Of a DNA stretch of 64,000 nt, positions 1-8,937 are shown piece by piece. The stretch lies in NCBI GenBank assembly GCA_001604185.1, contig LVAV01000005.1, forward strand, positions 1 through 64,000, given 5' to 3'. The notes under the pieces were generated by a model that searched no databases, was not told where the DNA came from, and saw only the letters and a list, made by a program, of their open reading frames with translations. The first letter of the stretch is position 1. Each line of letters starts with the position of its first letter. The stretch comes from Clostridiales bacterium Firm_16. GTDB lineage: Bacteria > Bacillota > Clostridia > Saccharofermentanales > Saccharofermentanaceae. Made by a program: the position numbers and the translations under genes.

Positions 1-1
1 T

Positions 2-118
2 ACCGGCGTCTATATAAATGCAGATGTGAATGCGGCTTACCAGATAATCAAGTTTGGCTGCATACGAGAACTCCGGATCAAGGAAGGAGAGCAGATCTCC
101 AAACTACAAGTAGCCTGA
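2..118 (+). CDS. tnpB: TnpB (IS200/IS605 OrfB) C-terminal fragment
   Basis: Open frame entering from the window edge and ending at TGA 116-118. It encodes 38 residues that include INADVNAAYQI, the conserved C-terminal RuvC segment of IS605-type TnpB, where the Asp is a catalytic residue. TnpB is an RNA-guided DNA nuclease carried by IS200/IS605 and IS607 elements. Only the tail is visible, so whether the gene is intact cannot be judged. The family assignment rests on one motif and on the hairpin-rich 3' flank expected of such an element. Confidence 0.7.
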   Translation, partial: TGVYINADVNAAYQIIKFGCIRELRIKEGEQISKLQVA

Positions 119-215
119 ATTAGATCAGGTAGAGGCATCCGGCTAGTGCCATTAAATTTCCGATAGGCCTATGCTTATCGGTGATTTATAAATCTCAACT
201 ACCAAGTTGAAAATA
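119..215 (+). ncRNA. Candidate TnpB guide RNA (omega/reRNA) and element right end
   Basis: Three small hairpins follow the TnpB stop: GGCA/TGCC (134-150), CCGATA/TATCGG (160-181) and TCAACT-ACCA-AGTTGA (195-210). In IS605-family elements the guide RNA overlaps the end of tnpB and the element right end, which carries a subterminal hairpin. The exact right end and guide segment cannot be set without a second copy or an empty site. Confidence 0.3.
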
Positions 216-249
216 GCCAAATGCAATGATACAATTCTTACGACAATGT

Positions 250-340
250 AACAGAGGGGAGCTTGTGTAACAGGCTGAGAGGAAGGTTGAACCTTCGACC
301 CATAACCTGATTTGGATAATGCCAACGTAGGGATGCCTGA
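250..340 (+). promoter_or_regulatory. TPP riboswitch (THI element)
   Basis: Carries the conserved TPP core in order: ACAGAGGGGAGC, then GGCTGAGA, then ACCTGATTTGGATAATGCC followed by AACGTAGGGA. It is followed by an intrinsic terminator at 360-387 and then thiM-thiE-thiD-thiC. It is therefore expected to turn the operon off by termination when thiamine pyrophosphate is abundant. Confidence 0.97.
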
Positions 341-359
341 TTTTATATGGTATTTACGA

Positions 360-387
360 AAGCTGTCCGGTCCGGGGCAGCTTTTTT
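360..387 (+). terminator. Rho-independent terminator of the TPP riboswitch
   Basis: Nine-bp stem starting AAGCTG and closing CAGCTT, six-base loop, then a T run. It lies between the aptamer and the thiM start, as expected for the expression platform. Confidence 0.9.
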
Positions 388-465
388 GCTACTGCGGCGG
401 AACACAAATCACTCCTTGGTTTACAGAATACATTAGCCGGTCTATACGGCAAGAAAGAGGTATGT

Positions 466-1344
466 ATGAGTATTTTCGGAAACAAGAAGGAGCAGGAGAC
501 AAATGTAAGTCATGAGAGAAAATCTCTGGGCGAATGTCTTACGGCAGTGCGGGAGCAGACACCTTTGATCCACAACATCACGAATTATGTAACGGTCAAT
601 GATGTGGCCAATGCGCTTCTGGCCTGCGGTGCCAGCCCGATCATGAGCGACGAGCCGGCGGATGTATATGATATCACCACGATCTGCGGGGGACTGAATA
701 TCAATATCGGAACCCTGAATGAACGTTCAATAGAAGCCATGACCATTGCCGGTTCCCGAGCCAGATCCTTGCAGCACGTGATCCTTCTGGACCCGGTCGG
801 TGCGGGAGCAAGTACCCTTCGCACCAATACGGCGATCACCCTGATGCGTACCGCCCGTCCGGATGTCATCCGCGGGAACATTTCCGAGATCAAGACTCTG
901 GCTCTCGGATCGGGAACCACGAAGGGTGTGGATGCCGACGCGGCGGATACAGTAACGGAAGAGAACCTGGATGCCATGGTGAAATTCGTGAAAGATTTCG
1001 CGGCGAAGACGAATGCGGTCATTGCGATCACCGGTGCCATCGATCTGGTAGCGGACGCTGAAACCTGTTATGTGATCCGTAACGGTCGGCCGGAAATGAG
1101 CAAAATCACCGGAACAGGCTGCCAGCTTTCCGGTATTGCGACAGCCTATGCCGTAGCGAATCCGGAGAATAAAGTAGATGCCGTTGCGGCTGCGGTCTGC
1201 CTCATGGGCCTTGCAGGCGAGATCGGATGGTCCAGAATGCAGGAGGGAGACGGTAATTCCACATACAGAAACCGCATAATCGATGCCATCTTCAACATGG
1301 ACGCCAAGACCCTGGAAGAAGGTGCAAAGTATGAGATCCGATGA
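466..1344 (+). CDS. thiM: Hydroxyethylthiazole kinase ThiM
   Basis: 292-residue kinase that phosphorylates 4-methyl-5-(2-hydroxyethyl)thiazole with ATP, a thiazole salvage step of thiamine synthesis. ThiM hallmarks are visible: an N-terminal region TPLIHNITNYVTVNDVAN, substrate-binding MSDEPADV, and the C-terminal anion-hole and catalytic segment TGTGCQLSG. Start chosen at 466 because AAAGAGG lies five bases upstream; another ATG four bases earlier is out of frame. First gene after the TPP riboswitch; its stop overlaps the thiE start by 14 bases, implying translational coupling. Confidence 0.95.
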   Translation: MSIFGNKKEQETNVSHERKSLGECLTAVREQTPLIHNITNYVTVNDVANALLACGASPIMSDEPADVYDITTICGGLNINIGTLNERSIEAMTIAGSRARSLQHVILLDPVGAGASTLRTNTAITLMRTARPDVIRGNISEIKTLALGSGTTKGVDADAADTVTEENLDAMVKFVKDFAAKTNAVIAITGAIDLVADAETCYVIRNGRPEMSKITGTGCQLSGIATAYAVANPENKVDAVAAAVCLMGLAGEIGWSRMQEGDGNSTYRNRIIDAIFNMDAKTLEEGAKYEIR

Positions 1345-2020
1345 GAAAAAACTTCGTGAATCCCTTCTGCTTTATGCCGTCACGGATCGAAGATGGACAG
1401 GAGAAATGACGCTGGCACAACAAGTAGAAGAAGCGATCCTGGGCGGGGCGACCTTCATCCAGCTGCGTGAAAAGAACTTAGACGACAGTGCTTTTGAATC
1501 GGAAGCGCGAGAGATCGCTTCACTTTGCCGAAGATATAATGTTCCTTTCGTAGTAAACGATAACGTGGAGATCGCAAGAAGAATGGGTGCCGATGGTGTA
1601 CACGTGGGACAAAGCGACATGGAGGCCGGAGATGTGCGGGCGCTTCTGGGACCGGATGCGATCCTGGGCGTGTCGGCCCAGACTGTGGAACAGGCGCTTC
1701 TGGCGGAGAAACGTGGCGCCGATTACCTGGGCGTGGGGGCGGTATTTCCCACCGGCTCCAAAGACGATGCCGTGGAAGTACCTTTCGAGACCTTGAAGGC
1801 CATCTGTGAAGCGGTAGAGATCCCGGTCATCGCCATCGGCGGAATCGGTACATCGAATGTAAAAGAATTAGTGGGCAGCGGCATCTGCGGCGTGGCAGTG
1901 ATCAGTGCGATCTTCGGAGCGAAGGATATCCGTTCGGCAACAAGAGAACTGTTGGGTGAAACAGTCCGGATAGTCGGTGGTTCCGCGGTCTCCGCAGAGG
2001 GAAACGGAGGCAGACCATGA
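1331..2020 (+). CDS. thiE: Thiamine-phosphate synthase ThiE
   Basis: 229 residues, a TIM-barrel enzyme that joins HMP-pyrophosphate and thiazole phosphate to give thiamine phosphate. Typical motifs are [40 protein letters not shown], the phosphate-binding GAVFPTGSK and [10 protein letters not shown]. An upstream in-frame ATG at 1283 lies inside thiM; the ATG at 1331, preceded by GAAGAAGG, matches the family N-terminus. ThiE overlaps thiD by four bases (ATGA). Confidence 0.95.
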   Translation: MRSDEKKLRESLLLYAVTDRRWTGEMTLAQQVEEAILGGATFIQLREKNLDDSAFESEAREIASLCRRYNVPFVVNDNVEIARRMGADGVHVGQSDMEAGDVRALLGPDAILGVSAQTVEQALLAEKRGADYLGVGAVFPTGSKDDAVEVPFETLKAICEAVEIPVIAIGGIGTSNVKELVGSGICGVAVISAIFGAKDIRSATRELLGETVRIVGGSAVSAEGNGGRP

Positions 2021-2811
2021 GGACAACTTTGACGATTGCGGGCAGTGACTGTTCCGGCGGTGCAGGTATCCAGGCGGACATCAAGACCATGACCATGAAT
2101 GGTGTGTATGCCATGAGTGTCATCACGTCTTTGACGGCACAGAACACTCTCGGTGTCACGGGAATCTACGATGTGACGCCGGCCTTTCTGGCCAAACAAC
2201 TGGATGCAGTGTTTTCGGATATTTTTCCGGATGCCGTAAAGATCGGTATGGTATCGGCGCCGGGCCTGATCGATGTTATCACGGATAAACTTGCTTTCTA
2301 CGAGGCAGGGAATATCGTACTGGACCCGGTGATGGTGGCTACCAGCGGTGCACGGCTGATCACATACGAAGCGCAGGAGATACTGGTGGAGAAACTTCTT
2401 CCCAGCGCAGATGTGGTCACGCCGAATATTCCCGAAGCCGAGATCCTGGCGGGTATTACGATCTCCAATAAAGCAGACATGGAAACTGCGGCAAAGACGA
2501 TCGGGGAGAAGATGCAGGGAGGCGCGGTCCTTCTGAAGGGCGGTCACAGCATCTGCGATGCCGACGATTTTCTGTGGGACGGAGAAAAAGGCCGATGGTT
2601 CCGTGGGAAGCGGATCGCCAATTCCAATACCCATGGAACCGGGTGCACGTTATCCTCAGCCATCGCGTCCCAACTCGCGATGGGTAAAGCACTCCATGAA
2701 GCAGTGTTTTTGGCAAAGAATTATATATCCGATTGCCTCGAAGCGAATCAGGATCTGGGACACGGAAGCGGGCCCCTGATGCATAACTACATTTTGTTTA
2801 AGGAAGGATAA
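2017..2811 (+). CDS. thiD: Hydroxymethylpyrimidine/phosphomethylpyrimidine kinase ThiD
   Basis: 264 residues, ribokinase fold. It phosphorylates HMP and HMP-P to HMP-PP for ThiE. Family motifs: [19 protein letters not shown] at the N-terminus, [13 protein letters not shown] in the middle, LLKGGH, and the catalytic [15 protein letters not shown] near residue 210. Start overlaps the thiE stop. Five bases separate it from thiC. Confidence 0.96.
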   Translation: MRTTLTIAGSDCSGGAGIQADIKTMTMNGVYAMSVITSLTAQNTLGVTGIYDVTPAFLAKQLDAVFSDIFPDAVKIGMVSAPGLIDVITDKLAFYEAGNIVLDPVMVATSGARLITYEAQEILVEKLLPSADVVTPNIPEAEILAGITISNKADMETAAKTIGEKMQGGAVLLKGGHSICDADDFLWDGEKGRWFRGKRIANSNTHGTGCTLSSAIASQLAMGKALHEAVFLAKNYISDCLEANQDLGHGSGPLMHNYILFKEG

Positions 2812-2815
2812 GAGA

Positions 2816-4120
2816 ATGAGAGAGTATAAGACACAGATGGAAGCGGCGCGTAAGGGGATCGTGACCCCGGAGATGGCCGCGGTAGCGAAGAAGGAATACC
2901 GGACGGAAGAAGAGATCAGAAACTGGGTCGCGGAGGGGAAAGTGGCGATCTGCTGCAACCGTCTGCACACCTGTATCGATCCCAACGGTGTGGGTTCGAT
3001 GCTACGGACAAAGATCAACGTGAACCTGGGCGTGTCGAAGGATTGCAAAGATTACGATATCGAGATGCAGAAAGTCATGGCGGCGGTGGATATGGGCGCA
3101 GAAGCGATCATGGACCTGTCGTCCCACGGCAATACCCAGCCTTTCCGAAGAAAACTTACCAGTGAATGTCCGGCCATAATCGGTACAGTTCCGGTGTATG
3201 ACTCGGTGATCCATTACCAGAGAGATCTGGCCACGCTGACAGCGCAGGACTTCATCGATGTGGTCCGCCTTCACGCGGAAGACGGCGTTGATTTTGTGAC
3301 GTTGCATTGCGGTATCACCAGAAAAACGATCGAGCAGATCCGGAAAGTGGGAAGAAAGATGAATATCGTGTCCCGCGGAGGATCTCTTGTTTTCGCATGG
3401 ATGTGTATGACCGGAGAGGAGAATCCTTTCTACGAGCACTATGATGAGATCCTGGAGATCTGCCGGGAATACGATGTGACCATCTCTTTAGGCGATGCAT
3501 GTCGTCCCGGATGCCTGGCGGATTCTTCGGATGTATGCCAGATCGAGGAACTGGTGCGTCTGGGTGAACTGACCCGCCGTGCCTGGGCAAAAGATGTGCA
3601 GGTCATGGTGGAAGGTCCGGGTCATATGGCGATGGATGAAATCGAAGCCAACATGAAGATCCAGCAGCGGATCTGTAACGGAGCACCTTTCTATGTTCTG
3701 GGGCCGCTGGTCACGGACATTGCTCCGGGTTATGACCATATTACTTCTGCCATCGGTGGTGCCATTGCTGCCAAAGCCGGTGCGGCATTCCTCTGTTATG
3801 TGACGCCGGCGGAGCATCTGGCACTTCCGAATGTGGATGACGTGAAGCAGGGTATTATTGCGTCCCGCATTGCGGCCCATGCAGCGGATATTGCGAAGAA
3901 TGTGCCTCATGCTCGAGATATCGATGACCGTATGGCCGATGCCAGAAGAAATTTCGACTGGGAGGAGCAGTGGAATTGTGCGATCGATCCGGACACGGCA
4001 AGAAAGATTCGTGAAGACCGTTCTCCGGAGATTGAAGAAAGCTGCTCCATGTGCGGTAAGTTCTGCGCAGTTAGAAGCATGAACAAGGCGTTGGCCGGAG
4101 AATATATCGATATTCTGTAA
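2816..4120 (+). CDS. thiC: Phosphomethylpyrimidine synthase ThiC
   Basis: 434 residues, the radical-SAM-like enzyme that rearranges aminoimidazole ribotide to HMP-phosphate. It shows CNRLHTCIDPNGVGSML near the N-terminus, EGPGHMAMDEI, and a C-terminal CSMCGKFC cluster-binding motif. It lacks the long N-terminal extension of proteobacterial ThiC, consistent with the shorter anaerobe form. Last gene of the TPP-controlled operon. No thiazole-forming gene (thiG/H/S) is present here, so within this locus the thiazole comes by salvage through ThiM. Confidence 0.96.
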   Translation: MREYKTQMEAARKGIVTPEMAAVAKKEYRTEEEIRNWVAEGKVAICCNRLHTCIDPNGVGSMLRTKINVNLGVSKDCKDYDIEMQKVMAAVDMGAEAIMDLSSHGNTQPFRRKLTSECPAIIGTVPVYDSVIHYQRDLATLTAQDFIDVVRLHAEDGVDFVTLHCGITRKTIEQIRKVGRKMNIVSRGGSLVFAWMCMTGEENPFYEHYDEILEICREYDVTISLGDACRPGCLADSSDVCQIEELVRLGELTRRAWAKDVQVMVEGPGHMAMDEIEANMKIQQRICNGAPFYVLGPLVTDIAPGYDHITSAIGGAIAAKAGAAFLCYVTPAEHLALPNVDDVKQGIIASRIAAHAADIAKNVPHARDIDDRMADARRNFDWEEQWNCAIDPDTARKIREDRSPEIEESCSMCGKFCAVRSMNKALAGEYIDIL

Positions 4121-4133
4121 GATAAGGCATATT

Positions 4134-4185
4134 GAGTCAGTCGCAGGACCGCTTTCGTGCGGCTTCGACTGACTCTCTCTTTTTC
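4134..4185 (+). terminator. Terminator of the thi operon
   Basis: Perfect ten-bp outer stem GAGTCAGTCG/CGACTGACTC enclosing a second small hairpin, followed by a pyrimidine run CTCTTTTTC. It lies 13 bases after the thiC stop. Confidence 0.85.
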
Positions 4186-4274
4186 TTTACTCAAAATGAC
4201 AGAATAGCCACATACTTTCTCTTCTCCTGCGCTACACTTAGGTGGGAGTTGAGAAAACGAGGTGTGTCACTTAT

Positions 4275-5435
4275 ATGAATAAGAGGATCGTAACGAAATT
4301 ACTGGCCTTATCTCTGGCATGTACATTTATATCTTCGGGCTGCGCCCATTCCAGGGCAACGCAGGATACCCGAACCACAAGAGAAAGCACAACATCGCAG
4401 ACTACGGATAACACGACCGTGCCGACTATAGAATCTACGACAGAAAGCACAACCGAGTTTACGACTGTTGAGACATCCGAACCGACAACAGAATCTACTA
4501 CGGAATATACAACGGAAACCACTACGGAGGAAACATCTGAATCGACCACGGAGCCGACTACGGAAGAGACGACAGAACCGACCACGGAAGAGACGACTGA
4601 ACCGACCACGGAAGAGACGACAACGTTGGAACCTACCCGCGGCACGACATCAGACGTTAGCACAAGTGGGGATGTATTAGAAAAGCTTCGTACCCTTCGA
4701 AACAACATCATTTCGAATGCGCCCTACTATGATTCCCTGGACAACGAAGCCAAGGAGTCCTGGTGCTTCAAGCGCATGACCGACCATTCCCGGTCCGGAT
4801 CCTATGAGTTTTTTCCAATCGGGGAGTACAACGGTGTATATGTTAATAAGAACGTGACCGAAGACGATAAGGTGATCTATCTGACCTTCGACTGTGGTTA
4901 TCCGTCAGATAAGACGGTATCGCTTCTGGATACCCTGGCCAAGCACAACGCCAAGGCCAGCTTCTTTGTCACGAAGATGTATCTGGAGAAGTGCTCGGAC
5001 TATGCCAAGCGCATGAAGGAGGAAGGTCATATGGTGTGCAACCATACCGTGACCCACACGGATCTTGTTCCGAAGAGCGTAGAAGAAATTGCCGGCGAGA
5101 TCTTCGACGTGGCAGAGTTTTTCTATGAGAAAACAGGATACGAACTGGATCCTTATTTCCGTACGCCAAAAGGTACCTACACCAAGAGGCTGATGACGGT
5201 CATTAACGATGCGGGCTATAAGACCGTGTTCTGGAGCATTGCTTATGTGGACTATAACCCCGGCGCCCAGCCCGAACCCGGATATGTGACGGAGCATTTT
5301 GCTACGTATCACCATAACGGAGCCATCGCGCTGATGCATAACGATTCCCAGTCCAATGTAGATGAACTGGATGCCGTGCTGACTCTTCTGGAGAACGAAG
5401 GATACCGGTTCGGACTTCTGGATGAACTGGACTGA
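4275..5435 (+). CDS. PdaA-like polysaccharide deacetylase lipoprotein
   Basis: 386 residues. N-terminal lipoprotein signal with Cys23 (FISSGC), then a roughly 95-residue Thr/Glu-rich linker, then a NodB-type deacetylase domain from about 195 to 380. Deacetylase motifs: TFDCGY (Asp206, second Asp replaced by Cys), NHTVTH (His257, His261), FRTPKG (Arg296) and LMHND (His355). The altered first motif TFD-x-GY is typical of PdaA, the muramic-lactam peptidoglycan deacetylase, rather than chitin deacetylases. Start moved from 4242 to 4275, where GAGGTG precedes and the signal peptide begins. Likely anchored to the membrane outer face and acting on wall glycans. Confidence 0.85.
   Translation: MNKRIVTKLLALSLACTFISSGCAHSRATQDTRTTRESTTSQTTDNTTVPTIESTTESTTEFTTVETSEPTTESTTEYTTETTTEETSESTTEPTTEETTEPTTEETTEPTTEETTTLEPTRGTTSDVSTSGDVLEKLRTLRNNIISNAPYYDSLDNEAKESWCFKRMTDHSRSGSYEFFPIGEYNGVYVNKNVTEDDKVIYLTFDCGYPSDKTVSLLDTLAKHNAKASFFVTKMYLEKCSDYAKRMKEEGHMVCNHTVTHTDLVPKSVEEIAGEIFDVAEFFYEKTGYELDPYFRTPKGTYTKRLMTVINDAGYKTVFWSIAYVDYNPGAQPEPGYVTEHFATYHHNGAIALMHNDSQSNVDELDAVLTLLENEGYRFGLLDELD
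4378..4632 (+). repeat. Low-complexity Thr/Glu linker-coding repeat
   Basis: Imperfect repeats of ACGACGGAA/ACCACGGAAGAG-type units encode (E)TTE/PTTEET stretches in the deacetylase lipoprotein. Exact copies of CCGACCACGGAAGAGACGA occur tandemly near 4578-4622, so length variation by slippage is plausible. A similar linker is encoded near 53870-54010. Confidence 0.8.
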
Positions 5436-5524
5436 AAGAAATTTATTCTTTCTTTAGACTTTCCGAAGGACTTGTTTATACATGCTCGGTAGAATAGAAT
5501 CATCACAAGGAAAGCGAGGACGCA

Positions 5525-6436
5525 ATGATGAGTTCTGTTCTACAAACCCATGACCTGACCAAGGTCTATAAGCATGTTGCCGTGGTGGATCACGTATCGA
5601 TCCATCTGGATCAGGGCGATATCTACGGATTGATCGGCAGAAACGGTGCAGGTAAGACCACTTTAATGAGAATGATCGGAGGCGTGGCCAGACCCACTTC
5701 CGGCACATATGAGTTTTTCGGAGAAAAAGATAACACAAAGACCATCACCAGGATCGGATGCCTGATCGAGAATCCGTCTCTTTTCCCGGACATGAACGTG
5801 CAGGATAATATGAAGTTCTATAACAAGCTTCTGGGGATCCCGGACAATAAGAATATCGACGAAATCCTGGAAATGGTGGATCTGGCTTCCGCGAGAAAAA
5901 AGAAGACAAAGCAGTTGTCCTTGGGTATGAAGCAGCGTCTGGGCATCGCGATCGCTCTTATCGGATATCCGGACATGCTGATCTTGGATGAACCGATCAA
6001 CGGATTGGATCCGACGGGTATCGTAGAGATCCGAAATCTCCTTCTGAAACTGAATCAAGAACGCGGGGTCACCTTGATGATCTCGTCCCATATCCTGGGA
6101 GAACTGCAGAGACTGGCTACCAAGTACGGCATCATCGAGAAAGGTGTGCTGGTGGAAGAAATGACCCACGAGGCTCTTCTGGAGAAGACCCGTCAGGCGA
6201 TCCAGATCGAAGCGCAGGACGCCAGAGGTGTAACGGTAGTTCTGGAGGAGTTGGGGCTCAAGGACTATAAAGTCATGCCGGACCAGAAAGTCCAGGTATA
6301 TTGCGACACATCCTTAAGCGGCAAGATCAATGCCGCACTCGGATCCAAGGGGATCTATGCGGACAGCATCGGTGTGGTCGGACAAGACCTTGAATCGTAC
6401 TTTGTTGAGAAGATGGGAGGTGCAGATCATGAATAA
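5525..6436 (+). CDS. ABC transporter ATP-binding protein
   Basis: 303 residues. Walker A GRNGAGKTTLM, signature LSLGMKQRLGIA, Walker B LILDEPINGLDP, H-loop SSHILGEL. The sequence type matches the ATPases of bacitracin/lantibiotic-resistance and related ABC-2 exporters. GCGAGGA lies before ATG 5525. Overlaps the following permease by eight bases and is followed by an OmpR-type two-component pair, the usual layout of peptide-antibiotic sensing and detoxification modules. A TAGAAT -10-like box is at 5490-5495. Confidence 0.9.
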   Translation: MMSSVLQTHDLTKVYKHVAVVDHVSIHLDQGDIYGLIGRNGAGKTTLMRMIGGVARPTSGTYEFFGEKDNTKTITRIGCLIENPSLFPDMNVQDNMKFYNKLLGIPDNKNIDEILEMVDLASARKKKTKQLSLGMKQRLGIAIALIGYPDMLILDEPINGLDPTGIVEIRNLLLKLNQERGVTLMISSHILGELQRLATKYGIIEKGVLVEEMTHEALLEKTRQAIQIEAQDARGVTVVLEELGLKDYKVMPDQKVQVYCDTSLSGKINAALGSKGIYADSIGVVGQDLESYFVEKMGGADHE

Positions 6437-7163
6437 TGTGATTTCCTGTCAGAAGTTTAAGTTTCTCAAGAGTTCTGCCTTCTTCGTCATGATGGTTCTT
6501 GCACCGTTTATCGCCGGTTTCTTGTATGCAGCTTACCGACTTGCGAATCCGGACTTGCCCGGTGCGGACTACTACGCACTTGATGTTATGCTGACATCAA
6601 TGGACGGAGACATCATCTTCCTGATCGTCGGCATTCTAGGTGCACTGTTGATCTCCATGGACTTCTCATCTACCAGTATCCGGCAGATCATCGGTAAAGG
6701 AACCAAGCGGCTGAACTATACGCTCGGAACGGTACTTACTTCCTTTATGGTTTCCATCCTTCCGGTCTTTCTCATGTGCTTAAGCCTTTTCGTGATCGGC
6801 CTGATTGCCTTCGGACAGGTAGGTTCTACTGACACGATGACGATCGTATGGGTCATTCTGGGACTACTCGTATCTTCCTTCTGGTTTACATCCTTCAATA
6901 TGTTTATCGGAAGCCTTACCAAGAAGACCAGCCTCACGGTTATCTTCGCCATTCTGACACCGACACTCATCCGTATATTCGTTGCATTAGCGGAGAAGGC
7001 GGCGAAAAGAGAACTTCCGATCGATCCCATCACGGCATTAAACAACATTGTTTATCAGGATGTCTGCACGTCGACGAAGATCTGCTCCGTGATTGGATTT
7101 GTAGTTGCTGGACTGGTATTCACGATCTTGAGTATAATAGTCGTAAAGAAAAAAGAGTATTGA
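6429..7163 (+). CDS. ABC-2 type permease subunit
   Basis: 244 residues with about six hydrophobic segments, for example FFVMMVLAPFIAGFLYAAY and IIFLIVGILGALLISM, and a basic C-terminus VVKKKEY. It is the membrane partner of the preceding ATPase. The upstream in-frame ATG at 6330 lies inside the ATPase gene; the start at 6429 follows GGGAGGTG and gives a hydrophobic N-terminus. Substrate unknown; the neighbouring sensor kinase suggests peptide or antibiotic export. Confidence 0.85.
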   Translation: MNNVISCQKFKFLKSSAFFVMMVLAPFIAGFLYAAYRLANPDLPGADYYALDVMLTSMDGDIIFLIVGILGALLISMDFSSTSIRQIIGKGTKRLNYTLGTVLTSFMVSILPVFLMCLSLFVIGLIAFGQVGSTDTMTIVWVILGLLVSSFWFTSFNMFIGSLTKKTSLTVIFAILTPTLIRIFVALAEKAAKRELPIDPITALNNIVYQDVCTSTKICSVIGFVVAGLVFTILSIIVVKKKEY

Positions 7164-7187
7164 TGGGTATGTCCGGACGGGGGGACT

Positions 7188-7892
7188 ATGGCGAGAATAC
7201 TGATCATTGAAGATAATATGGAGATCCACCAGATGGAGAAGGATCTCCTTCAGAAGAGCGGATACGAGACAGTATCCGCCTTTTCTGGTACAGAATCATT
7301 ATTCTATGTGGAACGGGAGGACTTCGATCTGATCGTTCTTGACCTGATGCTGCCGGGACTTCCGGGAGATGAGGTACTAAAGAAGATCCGGGAAGAGAAG
7401 CGGACGGCGATCCTTTGTGTGACGGCGGTGGACTCCGTGGAATCCAAAGTCAAACTCATGAAACTGGGCGCCGATGATTATCTGGTGAAACCTTTCCACT
7501 ACGATGAGTTCCTGGTGCGGGTCGAAGCGCTGCTTCGCCGTACGGCGATTACTGCCGAGGAAAAGAACTCGTTCAGAGCTGTGCAGGCTCTGTCTTTCCG
7601 GGATATCACCATTGAGCCGGAAAGCCGAGAGGTGAAAGTCTCGGGGACCCCGGTTGATCTGACGAGAAAAGAATTTGAGATCCTGGAACTGATGGTGCGC
7701 TATCCCCAGAAGGTGTTTACCAAAGAGAATCTTTTCGAGACCGTATGGGGTGAGAACTATATTCCGGAGGACAATTCCGTGAATGTACATGTAAGCAATA
7801 TCCGGAAGAAGCTTGCTGCCGCCGGAGGTGCCGAGGACTATATCAAGACGGTCTGGGGCATCGGATTTAAGTTGTCGGAGGAAGGGAAATGA
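7188..7892 (+). CDS. OmpR-family response regulator
   Basis: 234 residues. Receiver domain 1-120 with acidic pocket IIEDN, phospho-acceptor in DLIVLDLMLPGLPGDE and Lys in VKPFHYDE. C-terminal winged helix with VDLTRKEFEILELM and NVHVSNIRKKL. Preceded by GGGGGGA. Overlaps the kinase gene by four bases, so both are co-translated. It probably controls the ABC genes just upstream. Confidence 0.95.
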   Translation: MARILIIEDNMEIHQMEKDLLQKSGYETVSAFSGTESLFYVEREDFDLIVLDLMLPGLPGDEVLKKIREEKRTAILCVTAVDSVESKVKLMKLGADDYLVKPFHYDEFLVRVEALLRRTAITAEEKNSFRAVQALSFRDITIEPESREVKVSGTPVDLTRKEFEILELMVRYPQKVFTKENLFETVWGENYIPEDNSVNVHVSNIRKKLAAAGGAEDYIKTVWGIGFKLSEEGK

Positions 7893-8794
7893 TCTATCTC
7901 GTGATCGGACTTTCTATCCTGGTCCTGGCGTTGGTGGTCTATCTGATCCGCCTTCGCGTTTCGTTGCGGAATCTTTCACAGCAGATCAAGGAAATGTCCC
8001 ACGAGAACACCAATCAGCTGGTCCGTAACACCAGCGGGCAGAAGATGCTGAATCCTCTGATCAATTCCGTGAACGATGAGCTTCGAAGCCTTCGTGAGAA
8101 GGTGGTGCGCAGTAACCGTACCAATCAGGAGATCCGAGAGACCCTCACGGAGATCTCCCATGACCTGCGTACACCGCTGACTGCTGCCAGTGGATATACC
8201 GGGATGCTGAAGGATATGGAGCTGACCGAGGAGGAGAAGATTCGCTATATCGGTGTCATCGAAGAACGCTTCGAGACATCCCGTACGCTGGTGGATCAGC
8301 TGTTCTACTATACCCGACTGGAATCGGGTTCCCTCGGATGGAATGAGGAGAAGGTCGACATCCGTAAGGTCCTGACCACGGTGCTTGCCATGTACTATGG
8401 CGATTTCGAAAAGAAAAATTACGAGATGGATGTCGATATCGAGGAGAAGGTCATGGAGGTCCTCGGAGATGCCGATGCTGTGAAACGGGTTTTCTCCAAT
8501 ATTATTTCTAATGGATTATCTCACGGAGAAGGCGACTTTCGGATCTCCCTGAAGACCGAGGAGAAGTCGCGGATGTATCGCTTTACCTTCTCCAACCGTG
8601 CTACCAATATCAGTAAGGAAGATGCACCCCATCTGTTCGAGAAATACTTCACGAAGGATAAGGTACGTAGCAGCAGTAATACCGGTCTGGGTCTGGCCAT
8701 TGCCAAGAACCTGACGGAGAAGATGCACGGAACCTGCGGTGCAGAGCTCTCGGACAACATCCTGACGATCCATGTGGAGCTTCCGATGGCCTGA
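7889..8794 (+). CDS. Sensor histidine kinase with minimal sensor
   Basis: 301 residues. One N-terminal transmembrane segment (about 2-22), then HisKA with EISHDLRTPLTAASGY and an ATPase domain with N box FSNIISNGLSHGEG and G2 box NTGLGLAIAKNL. The G1 DxGxG segment is not clear, since FSNRATNISKED stands in its place, so the ATP lid may be degenerate. There is no extracellular domain, so signal detection probably relies on the transporter or membrane. Partner of the overlapping regulator. Confidence 0.92.
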   Translation: MIYLVIGLSILVLALVVYLIRLRVSLRNLSQQIKEMSHENTNQLVRNTSGQKMLNPLINSVNDELRSLREKVVRSNRTNQEIRETLTEISHDLRTPLTAASGYTGMLKDMELTEEEKIRYIGVIEERFETSRTLVDQLFYYTRLESGSLGWNEEKVDIRKVLTTVLAMYYGDFEKKNYEMDVDIEEKVMEVLGDADAVKRVFSNIISNGLSHGEGDFRISLKTEEKSRMYRFTFSNRATNISKEDAPHLFEKYFTKDKVRSSSNTGLGLAIAKNLTEKMHGTCGAELSDNILTIHVELPMA

Positions 8795-8804
8795 TCTATC
8801 ACGC

Positions 8805-8833
8805 GCGCCGTGACCGCCGTCACGGCACTTTTT
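8805..8833 (+). terminator. Terminator after the first ABC/two-component operon
   Basis: Perfect hairpin GCCGTGAC-CGCC-GTCACGGC followed by ACTTTTTG, ten bases after the kinase stop. Confidence 0.9.
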
Positions 8834-8841
8834 GCCAAGAC

Positions 8842-8855
8842 ATGACGAAAGTCAT
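8842..8855 (+). promoter_or_regulatory. Palindromic operator ATGAC-N4-GTCAT (copy 1)
   Basis: ATGAC-GAAA-GTCAT lies about 56 bases upstream of a TAGAAT -10-like box (8902-8907) that has no good -35. The same palindrome occurs at 47729-47742 at about the same distance from the start of the second NarL-linked ABC operon. Likely the binding site of the NarL-type regulator encoded in the operon. Confidence 0.6.
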
Positions 8856-8937
8856 ATCGGATTCCTGTCTTTCGACATTAGGAAACCATCCGGTGTTTCG
8901 GTAGAATCATAATCGAAAACACACGGAGGTACGAAAA

